From the NCBI RefSeq assembly GCF_003345525.1, contig NZ_QQNH01000009.1, positions 1-64,000 of the forward strand: a DNA stretch of 64,000 nt, in the 5' to 3' direction. The notes below the pieces were generated by a model. It saw only the letters and a program-made list of their open reading frames with translations, was not told the DNA's origin and searched no databases. Positions 37,693-47,400 of the stretch are shown piece after piece. This DNA comes from Pelagibacterium lacus. GTDB taxonomy: Bacteria > Pseudomonadota > Alphaproteobacteria > Rhizobiales > Devosiaceae. The position numbers and the translations under genes are program-made. The number at the start of each line of letters is the position of its first letter. Positions within the stretch are counted from its first letter, which is position 1.

Positions 37693-38082
37693 TCAGTCGG
37701 CCAGTTGGCGGCGGGTCAGGAAGCGGGCGAAGCCCAGCAGGGCAATGGTTGCCAGCAAGGTGGCAGTTTTGAAGATAAATCCCCACAAACTGAGCGCAAT
37801 CCAGGCGCTGCCGGCGAGGTAGAGGCCGATTTCGATCAGCAGCGATCCCCCGAGGATCACCGCGCCCCACTGCACCCGCATCCACAGGCCGATGGCCGCG
37901 AACAGGCGCATGAGGGTCAGGGCGCTGAGCAGCACGAAGCCGTCGCGGCCCAGCGCGGCGATGGGACTGGCGCTGCCGCGTCCCAGCCCCAGCAGGCCCG
38001 CGGCGTCGGCGAGCCCGATCACGAGGCTGGCCAGCGCCAGCACGCGCGTCGCCAGGGCGGTCTGTCTGTGTGTGAAATCCAT
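37693..38082 (-). CDS. Four-span membrane protein (DUF6163-like)
   Basis: 129 residues from ATG 38082. Four predicted spans; MDFTHRQTALATRVLALASLVIGLADAAGLLGL opens it and FKTATLLATIALLGFARFLTRRQ closes it. Resembles an alphaproteobacterial family found beside ldtR and hemB; the name is from memory. Function unknown. An intergenic palindromic repeat lies just upstream. Confidence 0.6.
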   Translation of the reverse strand: MDFTHRQTALATRVLALASLVIGLADAAGLLGLGRGSASPIAALGRDGFVLLSALTLMRLFAAIGLWMRVQWGAVILGGSLLIEIGLYLAGSAWIALSLWGFIFKTATLLATIALLGFARFLTRRQLAD

Positions 38083-38110
38083 CCGCGATTCCCCCGTGCC
38101 ATGACCAGCT

Positions 38111-38165
38111 AAAGCGTTTCCAGGAAAAGTGGAACCGGTTTTCCGGTTCGGAAACGCGACAAAAC
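38111..38165. repeat. Nested intergenic palindrome (rhizobial-type repeat)
   Basis: Outer arms GCGTTTCC / GGAAACGC (38114-38121, 38150-38157) enclose GAACCGG-TTTT-CCGGTTC (38132-38149). This kind of short palindrome is scattered between genes in many Hyphomicrobiales genomes. It lies between two divergent genes, so it is not a terminator. Confidence 0.6.
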
Positions 38166-38271
38166 CTGATTTGCCGCCGATGGACAAGCATGCGCGGGCC
38201 TGTGGCCATCGGTCTCTTTGCAGCGGCGGCGGGCGCTGCTATGCACGAGGCGACATTGACGGGAGCGCCCC

Positions 38272-39279
38272 ATGACCTTCGAAAAGCACGACATGGATTT
38301 CCTCGCAGGCCGCAGGCTGCGCCGTCCGCGCATGGCCGGCTGGAGCCGCGATCTGATGCGGGAGAATACGCTGGTGCCCGGCGATCTCATCTGGCCGATC
38401 TTCGTGATCGAGGGCCAGAACGAGCGCCAGGAGGTCAAATCCATGCCCGGGGTCGAGCGGCTGTCCATCGACCTCGCCGTCGAGGCGGCGAAAGCGGCCC
38501 GCGCCGAGGGCATACCGGCCATGGCGCTGTTTCCCAATATCGACCCGTCCCTGCGCTCGGAGGATGGCGCCGAGGGCATCAATCGCGACAATCTCATCTG
38601 CCGCACGCTGTCGGCCATCAAGGACGCGGTGCCCGAGATCGGGCTCGTGGCCGATGTGGCGCTCGATCCCTACACCACCCATGGCCATGACGGGGTGATG
38701 CGGGGCGAGGAAATCCTCAACGATGAAAGCGTCGCCATCCTCGTCAAGCAGGCACTGGTGCAGGCCCAGTCGGGCGCCGATGTCATCGCCCCGTCCGACA
38801 TGATGGACGGGCGTGTCGCCGCCATTCGCGGCGCGCTCGACGACGAGGGGCTGGAAAAGACCATCATCCTCTCCTACGCCGCCAAATACGCCTCCGCATT
38901 TTACGGCCCGTTCCGCGACGCGGTCGGCTCGGGCGCGCGGCTCAAGGGCTCCAAGCTCACCTACCAGATGGACCCGGCCAATGCCGAGGACGCCATCCTC
39001 GAGGTCGAGCAGGATCTGGCCGAGGGCGCGGACTGGATCATGGTCAAGCCGGGCATGCCCTATCTCGACGTCTGCCGCATGGTGAAGGACCGCTTCGACG
39101 TGCCGGTGTTCGCCTATCAGGTGTCGGGCGAATACGCGATGATCGCCTTTGCCGCCCAGGCCGGCGCCATCGATCGCGAGGCGGCCATGGCCGAAAGCCT
39201 CATGGGCTTCAAGCGCGCCGGCTGCTCGGGCATCCTCACCTATTTCGCCCTCGACATGGCGCGAAAGATCAATGGGTGA
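38272..39279 (+). CDS. hemB: Porphobilinogen synthase
   Basis: Joins two 5-aminolaevulinates in tetrapyrrole synthesis. 335 residues. Schiff-base lysines in YAAKYASAFYGPFRDA and MVKPGMPYLD. The metal site reads VALDPYTTHGHDGV: the zinc cysteines of E. coli-type enzymes are replaced by Asp, so this is the Mg/alkali-ion-dependent alphaproteobacterial type. Feeds haem synthesis, including haem A via the synthase at 10084. Confidence 0.97.
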   Translation: MTFEKHDMDFLAGRRLRRPRMAGWSRDLMRENTLVPGDLIWPIFVIEGQNERQEVKSMPGVERLSIDLAVEAAKAARAEGIPAMALFPNIDPSLRSEDGAEGINRDNLICRTLSAIKDAVPEIGLVADVALDPYTTHGHDGVMRGEEILNDESVAILVKQALVQAQSGADVIAPSDMMDGRVAAIRGALDDEGLEKTIILSYAAKYASAFYGPFRDAVGSGARLKGSKLTYQMDPANAEDAILEVEQDLAEGADWIMVKPGMPYLDVCRMVKDRFDVPVFAYQVSGEYAMIAFAAQAGAIDREAAMAESLMGFKRAGCSGILTYFALDMARKING

Positions 39280-39399
39280 GCGGGACATCGGTTTCCGCAC
39301 GCCGGATGGGTCGCACGTAATCTCCGGCAATTGAACGCCGCCTCTTGTCATGGGCCCGTCGCGCACACATCTGTGAGGCGATCCAAGGAGCACGGGACC

Positions 39400-39921
39400 A
39401 TGGCAACAGATTTCTTCGGCCGCATCTTGCGCAACGACCTGCCCGATCCGTCCAGTTCGCCCGAACTGTTCGACGGCATCCTCAGCCGGCGCATCATCGC
39501 CTTCGTCATCGATTGCGTGATCATGGGCATCCTGGTCGCCGTCGCCATGGTGTGCGCCGCCATCCTGGGCTTTCTCACCTTCGGGCTCGCCTGGCTGGCC
39601 ATTCCGGTCATCGTCCCCATCATCTTCATCGCCTATTACGCGGTGACGCTCGGCTCGCGCTGGCGCGCGACGGTCGGCATGCGCGCCACCGACATCGTGC
39701 TGACCCCCACCCGCGAGACGACCCTCGACGGCTGGATGGCGATGATCCATGTGGTGGTGTTCTGGATTTCCTGCGCCATTCTCACCCCTTTCATCACGCT
39801 GCTGGGCCTGTTCACCAATCGCCGCCAATTGCTGCACGACATGATCGTGGGCACGCTGATGGTGCGCCGCTCGCCCATGGAGCGGCATTGGCACGCCTTC
39901 AACCGGCACGAAGCCGCCTGA
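39400..39921 (+). CDS. RDD-family membrane protein
   Basis: 173 residues from ATG 39400 (AAGGAG upstream). RDD domain: SRRIIAFVIDCVIMG with the conserved R and D, then span 2 and GSRWRATVGMRATDIVL, and a C-terminal pair of spans ending FTNRRQLLHDMIVGTLMVRR. Possibly an ion or small-molecule channel; function unknown. Sits between hemB and bpt, an order seen in other rhizobia. Confidence 0.88.
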   Translation: MATDFFGRILRNDLPDPSSSPELFDGILSRRIIAFVIDCVIMGILVAVAMVCAAILGFLTFGLAWLAIPVIVPIIFIAYYAVTLGSRWRATVGMRATDIVLTPTRETTLDGWMAMIHVVVFWISCAILTPFITLLGLFTNRRQLLHDMIVGTLMVRRSPMERHWHAFNRHEAA

Positions 39922-40002
39922 TCGCATCTGCCGCGTTGCGCCCGGCGTAAGGGGAGACTACACTGGGGCCTTCGCAGTCTCTGGTCGAACGAGCCTCCCC
40001 CG

Positions 40003-40749
40003 ATGGACCATACGCCGGAAAGCGCCCAGTTCTTCCTCACCGCCCCCTCCGCCTGCCCCTATCTGGAAGGCCGGCAGGAGCGCAAGCTGTTCACCCATCT
40101 CTCGGGCCGGCGCGCGGCCGCCCTGCACCATATCCTTTCCGACCACGGCTTCCGCCGGTCGCAGAACCTCATCTACCGCCCCGCCTGCCTCGATTGCGAC
40201 GCCTGCCAGTCGGTGCGGGTGAGGACAAGGGATTTCCGCCCGGCCACCCGGCACAAGCGCAATCTCAAGCGCAATGACGACATCGTCTCCGACGTCGTGC
40301 CCCCGCTGGTCACCAGCGAGCAATACGCCCTGTTCAAGCGCTATCTGCAGTCCCGCCACGATGGCGGCGGCATGACCCAGATGAGCTATCTCGACTATGA
40401 ATTCATGGTCGAGGACACGCCCGTGCAGTCGATCCTCGTCGAATACCGGCTGACCCGCTCCGGCCCGGATGGCGAGGAAGGCCAGTTGGTCGGCGTGGCG
40501 CTCACCGATCCGCTGCCGGACGGTCTGTCCATGGTCTACAGCTTCTTTGATCCCGATCTCGCCCATCGCGGGCTGGGCACCATGATGATCCTTGATCACA
40601 TCGCCCGGGCGCGCGGGCTCGGCGGCTATCTCTATCTGGGCTATTGGGTGAAGAACTCCCCCAAGATGACCTACAAGACCGGCTTCGCCCCGCTCGAGGT
40701 GCAGCGCGGCGCACAGGGATGGATCGATCTCGACCCGGACGTCGCATAG
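40003..40749 (+). CDS. bpt: Aspartate/glutamate leucyltransferase Bpt
   Basis: Transfers Leu from leucyl-tRNA to proteins with N-terminal Asp or Glu, feeding ClpS-ClpAP. 248 residues. N-terminal Cys-rich ATE segment: PSACPYLEGRQERKLFTHL and YRPACLDCDACQSVRV; C-terminal GNAT-like domain with DGLSMVYSFFDPDLAHRGLGTMMILDHI and LGYWVKNSPKMTYK. The next gene starts 1 bp after its stop. Confidence 0.94.
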   Translation: MDHTPESAQFFLTAPSACPYLEGRQERKLFTHLSGRRAAALHHILSDHGFRRSQNLIYRPACLDCDACQSVRVRTRDFRPATRHKRNLKRNDDIVSDVVPPLVTSEQYALFKRYLQSRHDGGGMTQMSYLDYEFMVEDTPVQSILVEYRLTRSGPDGEEGQLVGVALTDPLPDGLSMVYSFFDPDLAHRGLGTMMILDHIARARGLGGYLYLGYWVKNSPKMTYKTGFAPLEVQRGAQGWIDLDPDVA

Positions 40750-40750
40750 C

Positions 40751-41764
40751 GTGAAGGTCCTCAAGACCATAATCGCGGGCGGCATCGCCGCGCTCTATCT
40801 CCTGGGATGTGGCCTGTTTGCCGCCATGGCCATCGCCGGAGCGCTGGGCTTCGTCTATCCGGTGCTCGACCTGTTCAACCATATCCAGCCGGTGCTGTTC
40901 TTCGGCCTTGTGTTCCTCCTTTGCGCCGCGCCGGTCTTCGTGCGCTTCGACATCGCCCGCGCCCTCGCCATGAGCGTCGCGGCGACCGGGCTGGTGGCGT
41001 CGACCATCATCTATGTCCCCGAAGCGGTGAGCGGTTTCCAGCCCCGCGCCACGCCCAGTGCCGGCGCCGCGACCTATCGGCTGATGACCTTCAACGTCTT
41101 CGGGCGCAACGAGGAACCGGCCTCCATCGTCGCCAATGTGGAGACCGTCGATCCCGACATCCTCGCCTTGCAGGAATATCACCCCGAGGTGCGCCGGGTC
41201 ATCCATCCGCTGCTCGCCGCCCTCTATCCCCATTTCCAGTATTGCGCCGGCGGCCAGCGCGCCTTTGTCGGGCTCTATTCCAAAATCCCCTTCCAGCCGC
41301 TCGACGAGGACGCCTGCTCCTCCTCGATCATGAGCACCGAGCGCACGGCCCGCATCATGGTGCGGTTCGACGTGGACGACGCCCCCGACTTCTCCCTCGC
41401 CACCACCCATAACGACTGGCCGGCGCCGGTCACCCGCCAGGCGGTGCAGTTCGCCATCCTGCGCGATGCGCTTTCCACCGTGCAGCCGCCGCTGATCCTC
41501 GTGGGGGATTTCAACTCGACGCCCTGGTCCTACGCCCTGCGCAATTTCGTCGCCGAAGCCGGGCTGGTCCGCCATACGCGCAACCTGCCGACCTTCCCCA
41601 AGCTCTGGTACTATCTGCGCGACTGGCGCCCGGCGCCGGCCTTGCTGCCCATCGACCACGTGATGACGCGGGGCAATATCGAGATCCACGAATTGCGGAC
41701 GGGCGAGCCCAGCGGCTCGGACCACCTGCCGATCATTGTGGAATTCTCCGTCACCAGCGAGTGA
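40751..41764 (+). CDS. Membrane-anchored endonuclease/exonuclease/phosphatase-family protein
   Basis: 337 residues, GTG start 1 bp after bpt. Three N-terminal membrane spans (about 5-27, 37-58, 66-88), then an EEP domain on the outer face: LMTFNVFGRNEEP, DILALQEYHPEVRR, LATTHNDWP, ILVGDFNSTPWSY and GSDHLPIIVEF, which carry the Asn, Glu, His and Asp metal site. The YafD/DUF-type EEP proteins act on lipids or phosphodiesters; the substrate here is unknown. Confidence 0.85.
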   Translation: MKVLKTIIAGGIAALYLLGCGLFAAMAIAGALGFVYPVLDLFNHIQPVLFFGLVFLLCAAPVFVRFDIARALAMSVAATGLVASTIIYVPEAVSGFQPRATPSAGAATYRLMTFNVFGRNEEPASIVANVETVDPDILALQEYHPEVRRVIHPLLAALYPHFQYCAGGQRAFVGLYSKIPFQPLDEDACSSSIMSTERTARIMVRFDVDDAPDFSLATTHNDWPAPVTRQAVQFAILRDALSTVQPPLILVGDFNSTPWSYALRNFVAEAGLVRHTRNLPTFPKLWYYLRDWRPAPALLPIDHVMTRGNIEIHELRTGEPSGSDHLPIIVEFSVTSE

Positions 41765-41776
41765 CGCGCTGCCGGT

Positions 41777-44020
41777 CTACCCCTTGAACCGGTTGTTGCG
41801 CGGGAAGCCGGTCGGCGGCTGGCGTCCGGCCTGCGCCCGGTCGCCGATCCAGTCCTTGAGATCGGCCATGCTCTTGGTGAAGGTCCGGCCCGAGGAATCC
41901 GTCCAGGTCAGCCCATCCGCCGATGCGAACAGCTTGGCATCGGAAATCCCGCCATCCTTGTATTTCTGCAGCCGCACGCCCTTGCCGCGCGCCATCTCCG
42001 GCAATTGCGCCGCCGGAAAGACCAGCAGCTTGCGATTCTGGCCGATCACCGCGACCATGTCGCCCTCGGCCGGCACGCAGAGCCGCGCCTCCGATCCGCT
42101 CCCCACATTGAGCACCTGCTTGCCCTTGCGGGTATTGGCGATCAGGTCGTCCTCGGCCACCACGAACCCGTTGCCCAGGTCCGAGACCATCAGGCGCTTG
42201 GCGCCATGGCGATAGACGAAGAGGTCGACCACGTCCTGGCCCTCCTCGATATCGACCATGATGCGCACCGGCTCGCCGTGCCCGCGGCCGCCGGGCAGCT
42301 TGTCGGCGCCCAGCGTATAGACCTTGCCCCCGGTGGTGAGCAGCAACAGCTTGTCGGTGGTCTCGCAGGTCAACGCCAGCCTGAGCCGGTCGTCGGCCTT
42401 GAAGGTGAGGTTGGCGATCTCGTTATTGTGCCCCCGCAGCGCGCGAATCCAGCCCTTTTGCGACAGCACCACGGTGATCGGCTCGCGCTCGATCATCGCC
42501 GTCTCGATATCGGCGAGGTCGGTGTCCGGCGCCTTGGCGAATTGCGTGCGCCGCCGCCCGAGCGGCGTGTCGGGGCCGTAGGACTTCTTCAGATCCCCCA
42601 CCTCGGTGGTGATCACGCCCCATTGCTTCTTTTCCGAGGCGAGCAGCGCTTCGAGATGCGTCTTCTCGTCGGTGAGCTTGTCGAATTCGGTGCGGATTTC
42701 GATTTCCTCGAGCTTGCGCAGCGAGCGCAGCCGCATGTTGAGGATCGCTTCGGCCTGCACTTCCGTGAGGGCCCAGCGCGCCATCATCACCGCCTTGGCG
42801 TCGTCCTCCTCGCGGATGATGCGGATCACTTCGTCGAGGTTGAGATAGGCGATGAGATAGCCGCCGAGCACTTCCAGCCGGTGCTCGATCTGGTCGAGCC
42901 GGTGGCGCGAGCGCCGGATCAGCACGTCCTTGCGGTGGTTGAGCCAGGCCCTGATCACCTCGGCGAGGTTCATCACCCGGGGCACCAGCCCCTTGTCGAG
43001 CACGTTCATGTTCAGCGAAAACCGCGATTCGAGCTCGGTGAGCTTGAACATGGATTCCATCAGCAGCACCGGGTCGACCGTGCGGCTGCGCGGTTCGAGC
43101 ACCAGCCGCACGTCCTCGGCGCTTTCGTCGCGCACGTCCTTGAGCAGCGGCAGCCGCCGCGCCAGCAGCAGTTCGGCGATCTTTTCCACCAGCCGCGATT
43201 TCTGCACCCCATAGGGGATTTCGGTGATGACGATCAGATAGGTGCCGCGGCCATTGTCCTCGACTTCCCATTTGGCGCGCACGCGGAACCCGCCGCGTCC
43301 GGTGGTATAGGCCTGTTCCGTCGCCGCCGGATCGTCGACCAGCACACCGCCGGTGGGGAAGTCCGGGCCGGGGATGAACCGCATCAGCTCGCGCGGGCCG
43401 GCCTCGGGATTGGCCAGCAGATGCAGCGCCGCGTCGCAGATCTCGGCGACGTTGTGCGGCGGGATATTGGTCGCCATCCCCACCGCGATGCCGCTGGAGC
43501 CATTGGCCAGCAGGTTGGGGAAGTTCGAGGGCAGGACGATCGGTTCCTCGTCCTCCCCGTCATAGGTCTGGCGGAAATCGACGGCGTTTTCCGTGATCCC
43601 CTCGAGCAGGCGCGAGGCCACTTCGGTCATGCGGCTTTCGGTGTAGCGCATGGCGGCCGGGCTATCGCCGTCGATGGAGCCGAAATTGCCCTGCCCGTCC
43701 ACCAGCGGGTAGCGCACCGCGAAATCCTGGGCGAGGCGCACCAGCGCATCATAGACCGACTGGTCCCCATGGGGGTGGAACTTGCCGATCACGTCGCCCA
43801 CGATACGGGCCGATTTCTTGTAGCCCTGACCGGGATCGAGCTTCAAAAGCCGCATGGCGTGCAGGATGCGCCGATGCACCGGCTTCAGCCCGTCCCGCGC
43901 ATCGGGAAGCGCGCGCTGGGTGATGGTCGAGATCGCATAGCTGAGATAGCGCTCTTCCAGCGCCGCCTTCAGATCGACGATGCGTTCGTTGTCACCCGGC
44001 GGGTCCATGATTTCGGCCAT
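41777..44020 (-). CDS. parC: DNA topoisomerase IV subunit A
   Basis: 747 residues from ATG 44020, chosen over ATG 44038 because AAGGA lies 6 nt upstream. DALPARDGLKP-type [14 protein letters not shown], the breakage-reunion Tyr at about 126 in [10 protein letters not shown], and a C-terminal domain of shortened beta-pinwheel repeats (about 500-747). Decatenates daughter chromosomes with ParE. The ParC assignment over GyrA rests on length (about 750) and the missing GyrA box. Confidence 0.94.
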   Translation of the reverse strand: MAEIMDPPGDNERIVDLKAALEERYLSYAISTITQRALPDARDGLKPVHRRILHAMRLLKLDPGQGYKKSARIVGDVIGKFHPHGDQSVYDALVRLAQDFAVRYPLVDGQGNFGSIDGDSPAAMRYTESRMTEVASRLLEGITENAVDFRQTYDGEDEEPIVLPSNFPNLLANGSSGIAVGMATNIPPHNVAEICDAALHLLANPEAGPRELMRFIPGPDFPTGGVLVDDPAATEQAYTTGRGGFRVRAKWEVEDNGRGTYLIVITEIPYGVQKSRLVEKIAELLLARRLPLLKDVRDESAEDVRLVLEPRSRTVDPVLLMESMFKLTELESRFSLNMNVLDKGLVPRVMNLAEVIRAWLNHRKDVLIRRSRHRLDQIEHRLEVLGGYLIAYLNLDEVIRIIREEDDAKAVMMARWALTEVQAEAILNMRLRSLRKLEEIEIRTEFDKLTDEKTHLEALLASEKKQWGVITTEVGDLKKSYGPDTPLGRRRTQFAKAPDTDLADIETAMIEREPITVVLSQKGWIRALRGHNNEIANLTFKADDRLRLALTCETTDKLLLLTTGGKVYTLGADKLPGGRGHGEPVRIMVDIEEGQDVVDLFVYRHGAKRLMVSDLGNGFVVAEDDLIANTRKGKQVLNVGSGSEARLCVPAEGDMVAVIGQNRKLLVFPAAQLPEMARGKGVRLQKYKDGGISDAKLFASADGLTWTDSSGRTFTKSMADLKDWIGDRAQAGRQPPTGFPRNNRFKG

Positions 44021-44100
44021 ATCAGTCCTTACTGTCATCGCTGACGAATCAGGCGGCGATTATAGGGCCCCCTTTGCCGGCTGTCGCCGGTGGGGCAAGC

Positions 44101-44249
44101 TCAGCACCCCCCTCATCCGACCGCTTCGCGGCCACCTTCTCCCACCAGGGGAGAAGGGAAGATGGGCGCTGCCTCTGGGTTCCCCTTCTCCCCTGGTGGG
44201 AGAAGGTGGATCGGACCGCGAGGTCCGAGACGGATGAGGGGGGCGCTGA
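44101..44249. repeat. RIME-like inverted repeat element
   Basis: A 149-bp imperfect inverted repeat between parC and recO. Outer arms carry CCCCCCTCATCCG (44106-44119) and CGGATGAGGGGGG (44231-44243); inner arms carry CACCTTCTCCCACCAGGGGA (44133-44152, continuing) and its complement at 44183-44208. Sequence style matches Rhizobium-specific intergenic mosaic elements. It would fold into a long hairpin in RNA and may end parC-distal or recO-region transcripts. Confidence 0.7.
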
Positions 44250-44282
44250 CTCGCAACCAACGCCCTCGCCCGCCTTCCCCTC

Positions 44283-44993
44283 TCACCCCAGCCGTTCCAC
44301 CAGCCAGTCCCGCGTGGTGGGCGGCGCGATCTGGCGGGGAGCCCACACATGACGGTCGAGGAAATGCCCGGTCAGCGCGAAGGCCGACGCGATGTCCCCC
44401 GCCCCCGCCGCCACATCGGCCCGCAGGAACCCCGGCAGGGGCAGCAGCCGGTCGCGATAGGGCTCGGCTTCCGAGGCCGAGACCGCCCGCCCGGTGCGGG
44501 GCGAGACATGGGTCAGCTGGTCGTTGCGCCCGCTCACCGCGCAACTGGCGAGGTCGAGGCCGAATCCCAGCTCTTCGAGCAGGAACAGCTCGAACCGCGC
44601 CAGATCCATGCCGAGTTGGACGAGGTCGCGCTCGCCATCGAGCAGGTCGAGCGCGACCTCGAGCAACTGGTCATGCGGGTCGCGCTCGGGCAACAGCCGC
44701 AAATGGTCGGCCAGCATCTGCAGCATATAGAGCCGGGGCCGGTCGGCCAGCAGCCGGGCGGCGCGCAGTTGCGTCGCCTCGGCGGTGAACGTCCCCAGAT
44801 GGTCCTCCAGCCGCGCCCGCCACACCAGCCGCGCCGAATTGCCCGGCTGCAGGAAGGCCGCGTTGCGGCGCGAGCGCCCGCCGCGCACCAGCCCCAGGCA
44901 TCGCCCCCGGCCGGGCACCATGGCTTCGAGGATCAGGGCCGATTCCCCGTATCGCCTTACCCCGATGATCAGGCCTTCGGACGACCATTCCAT
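44283..44993 (-). CDS. recO: DNA repair protein RecO
   Basis: 236 residues. N-terminal OB fold starting MEWSSEGLIIGVRRYGESALILEAM with GRCLGLVRGGRSRRNAAFLQPGN, then the helical part RFELFLLEELGFGLDLASCAV. Loads RecA on SSB-coated DNA with RecR. The usual zinc cysteines are largely absent, as in other alphaproteobacteria. Follows era on the same strand. Confidence 0.94.
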   Translation of the reverse strand: MEWSSEGLIIGVRRYGESALILEAMVPGRGRCLGLVRGGRSRRNAAFLQPGNSARLVWRARLEDHLGTFTAEATQLRAARLLADRPRLYMLQMLADHLRLLPERDPHDQLLEVALDLLDGERDLVQLGMDLARFELFLLEELGFGLDLASCAVSGRNDQLTHVSPRTGRAVSASEAEPYRDRLLPLPGFLRADVAAGAGDIASAFALTGHFLDRHVWAPRQIAPPTTRDWLVERLG

Positions 44994-44997
44994 GGCA

Positions 44998-45909
44998 TCA
45001 CTTGGTCCAGTCGAGCCCCATTTCGCGATAGCGCTCGGGGTCGTCCGCCCAGTTGGCGCGCACCTTGACGAAGAGGAACAGGTGCACCTCGGTCTCGAAC
45101 ATCTCCATCAGTTCCTTGCGCGCCTCGGCGCCGATGGTCCTGATGGTCTGCCCCTTGGCGCCGAGCACGATCATCTTGTGGGTGTCGCGGGTGACATAGA
45201 TCACCTGCTCGATGCGGTAGGAGCCGTCCTTCTGCACCTTGAAGCTCTCGGTCTCCACCGTCGCCTGATAGGGGATCTCGTCGTGGATGCGCAGGAACAG
45301 CTTTTCCCGCGTCACCTCGGCGGCGGTCAGCGCCAGGGTCAGATCGGTCAGGTGCTCCTCGGGGAAATGCCATTCGCCGAGGGGGGCCTTGGTGCGGCAC
45401 CAGTCGACGAAATCGCCCACCCCATGGCCGCGCAGGGCGGAAATCATGAAGGTGGTCTCGAAATTGGCCTTCTCGTTGATCGACTGCGACAGGCCGAGCA
45501 GGGTCTCGTGCTTGACCTTGTCGATCTTGTTGATGACCAGCACCTTGGGCTGGCGGATATTCTGGAGCCCTGCCAGCAGGGCCTCGACTTCCGCGTTGAG
45601 CCCCTTCTGCGCATCGACGATCAGGGCGACCATGTCGGCGTCCCCTGCCCCGGTCCAGGCCGATTGCACCATGGCGCGGTCGAGCCGGCGCTTGGGCGCG
45701 AAGATGCCGGGGGTGTCGATGAACACCAGCTGGTCGCCCTCGATGGTCACCACGCCCCGCACCTGGGCGCGGGTGGTCTGTGCCTTGTGGGTGACGATGG
45801 ACACCTTGGTGCCGACCAGCGCGTTGAGCAGCGTGGACTTGCCCGCATTGGGGGCGCCCACCAGCGCCACGAAACCGCATTTGGTGGGGGATGGGGTGAC
45901 TTCGCTCAT
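44998..45909 (-). CDS. era: GTPase Era
   Basis: 303 residues from ATG 45909, which overlaps the rnc stop (ATGA). G1 GAPNAGKST, G3 DTPGIF, G4 NKIDK; the C-terminal KH domain has VIYVTRDTHKMIVLGAKGQTIRTIGAEAR. Binds the 3' end of 16S rRNA during 30S maturation. Part of the lepB-rnc-era-recO operon. Confidence 0.97.
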   Translation of the reverse strand: MSEVTPSPTKCGFVALVGAPNAGKSTLLNALVGTKVSIVTHKAQTTRAQVRGVVTIEGDQLVFIDTPGIFAPKRRLDRAMVQSAWTGAGDADMVALIVDAQKGLNAEVEALLAGLQNIRQPKVLVINKIDKVKHETLLGLSQSINEKANFETTFMISALRGHGVGDFVDWCRTKAPLGEWHFPEEHLTDLTLALTAAEVTREKLFLRIHDEIPYQATVETESFKVQKDGSYRIEQVIYVTRDTHKMIVLGAKGQTIRTIGAEARKELMEMFETEVHLFLFVKVRANWADDPERYREMGLDWTK

Positions 45910-46613
45910 TCCGCGCTCTTCCATACGCCTTCCCGCAAGAGGAATTTTTCCGCCGCCTGATGCTCGGCGAGCTTTTTCGAGGTGCCGGTCGCGGTCAGCG
46001 GCTCATATCCGCGCACGGCGACCGAGATGGTGAACACCGGCGCGTGGTCGGGTCCCGTGCGCGCCGTTTCGGTATAGGTCGGCGGCTCCAGCGCCTTGGC
46101 CTGGGCCCATTCCTGCAGCGCCGTCTTGGAATCGGCCCGGCGGGCCTGGGCCACGTCGAGATTGTCGCCGAACATGCGGGCGACGAATTCATAGGCCGGC
46201 TCCAGCCCGCCATCGGCATAGATCGCCCCGATCACCGCCTCGCAGACATCGCCGAGAATGGCGTCCTTGTCGGCGCCGCCGGTGCGCGCCTCGCTCTCGC
46301 CGAGCCGGACGAAGCTGCCCATATCGAGGCGCCTTGCCACCCGGGCGCAGGTTTCCTTGCGCACCAGGCTGTTGAGGGTGCGCGACAGCTCGCCCTCATT
46401 GGCCTTGGGCAGGCGCTCCGAGAGCATGTCGGCCACCACGAGGCCTAGCACCCGGTCGCCGAGGAATTCGAAGCGCTGGTAGGAATCCGCCGTCCGCTTG
46501 GAGGGCGAGACCGCGCTCGAATGGGTCAGCGCCCGGGCCAGCAGGCCCGGATCGTTGAAGCGATAGTTCAGCCGGGCCTCCAGGGCATCCCTGTCGCGCG
46601 CCCTCAGGCTCAT
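45906..46613 (-). CDS. rnc: Ribonuclease III
   Basis: 235 residues from ATG 46613, overlapping the lepB stop (ATGA). Endonuclease signature YQRFEFLGDRVLGLVVADML with the metal acids, and the downstream DVCEAVIGAIYADGG. The dsRNA-binding domain follows (KTALQEWAQAKALEPPTYTE to KKLAEHQAAEKFLL). Processes rRNA precursors and double-stranded RNAs. Confidence 0.97.
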   Translation of the reverse strand: MSLRARDRDALEARLNYRFNDPGLLARALTHSSAVSPSKRTADSYQRFEFLGDRVLGLVVADMLSERLPKANEGELSRTLNSLVRKETCARVARRLDMGSFVRLGESEARTGGADKDAILGDVCEAVIGAIYADGGLEPAYEFVARMFGDNLDVAQARRADSKTALQEWAQAKALEPPTYTETARTGPDHAPVFTISVAVRGYEPLTATGTSKKLAEHQAAEKFLLREGVWKSAE

Positions 46614-47377
46614 TCGTAGACCGAGGTGAACATGCGGTCGAACCGGATATTGCCCGGCCAGCGCCAGACCTGCCAGGGCGGGATATTGTCGGTGATCGAG
46701 AAGAAGCGCCACTGCGCCTTGCCCACGAGGTTCTCGAACGGCACATAGCCCACCGACATCAGCGAGCGGCTGTCCAGCGAGCGGTCGCGATTGTCGCCCA
46801 TCATGAAGTAATGGCCGGGCGGCACCGTATAGACCGACGTGTTGTCGAACTGGGCGTTGTCGGAGATTTCCTGGATGGTGTAGCTCACCCCGCTGGGCAG
46901 GGTTTCGCGATATTCGATGATGGGCAGGTTCACCCCGGTGCTGTCGCGGTCGATTCCCGTGCCGATCCGCTCGCGCTCCACCGGCTCGCCATTGAGCTGC
47001 AGCACGCCGTCGATCATCTGCACCGTGTCGCCGGGCAGGCCGATCACCCGCTTGACGTAGTTCTCGCTCTGGGGCACCGGCCGGAACACCACCACGTCGC
47101 CGCGCTCGGGGGAATTGCCCAGGATACGCCCGTTCCAGGGCACCTCGCTATAGGGCAGCGAATAGCGCGAATAGCCATAGGAGTATTTGGACGCCAGAAT
47201 ATAGTCCCCGATCATCAGGTTGGACTGCATCGAGGCGGTCGGAATGGAAAAGGGCTCAAAGGCGAAGGTACGAAACACCAGGGCGATCAGCAGGGCCTGG
47301 ACGATGATGACGATGGTTTCGCGCAGTTCGCCCTTGCCGGTCTTTTTCTTGGTGGCGTCCGACATGGGGGTGCTCAT
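46610..47377 (-). CDS. lepB: Signal peptidase I
   Basis: 255 residues. One N-terminal membrane span (about 20-42), catalytic Ser in SIPTASMQSNLMIGD and Lys in YVKRVIGLPGD; MMGDNRDRSLDSR is box E. Cleaves the signal peptides of exported proteins such as the porin and binding protein in this window. Lies 23 bp after acpS. Confidence 0.97.
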   Translation of the reverse strand: MSTPMSDATKKKTGKGELRETIVIIVQALLIALVFRTFAFEPFSIPTASMQSNLMIGDYILASKYSYGYSRYSLPYSEVPWNGRILGNSPERGDVVVFRPVPQSENYVKRVIGLPGDTVQMIDGVLQLNGEPVERERIGTGIDRDSTGVNLPIIEYRETLPSGVSYTIQEISDNAQFDNTSVYTVPPGHYFMMGDNRDRSLDSRSLMSVGYVPFENLVGKAQWRFFSITDNIPPWQVWRWPGNIRFDRMFTSVYE

Positions 47378-47400
47378 GATTGAAAGGTTCGCAAAGGTTG

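Noticed and set aside
42005-44044. Long open frame antisense to parC
   Set aside because: Continuous only because of GC-rich codon bias; composition is the His/Gly/Asp-rich pattern of an antisense frame and parC itself is unambiguous.
44101-44249. CRISPR-like or IS-type origin of the parC-recO repeat
   Set aside because: It is one inverted repeat with no spacer units and no transposase; a RIME-like palindrome explains it better.
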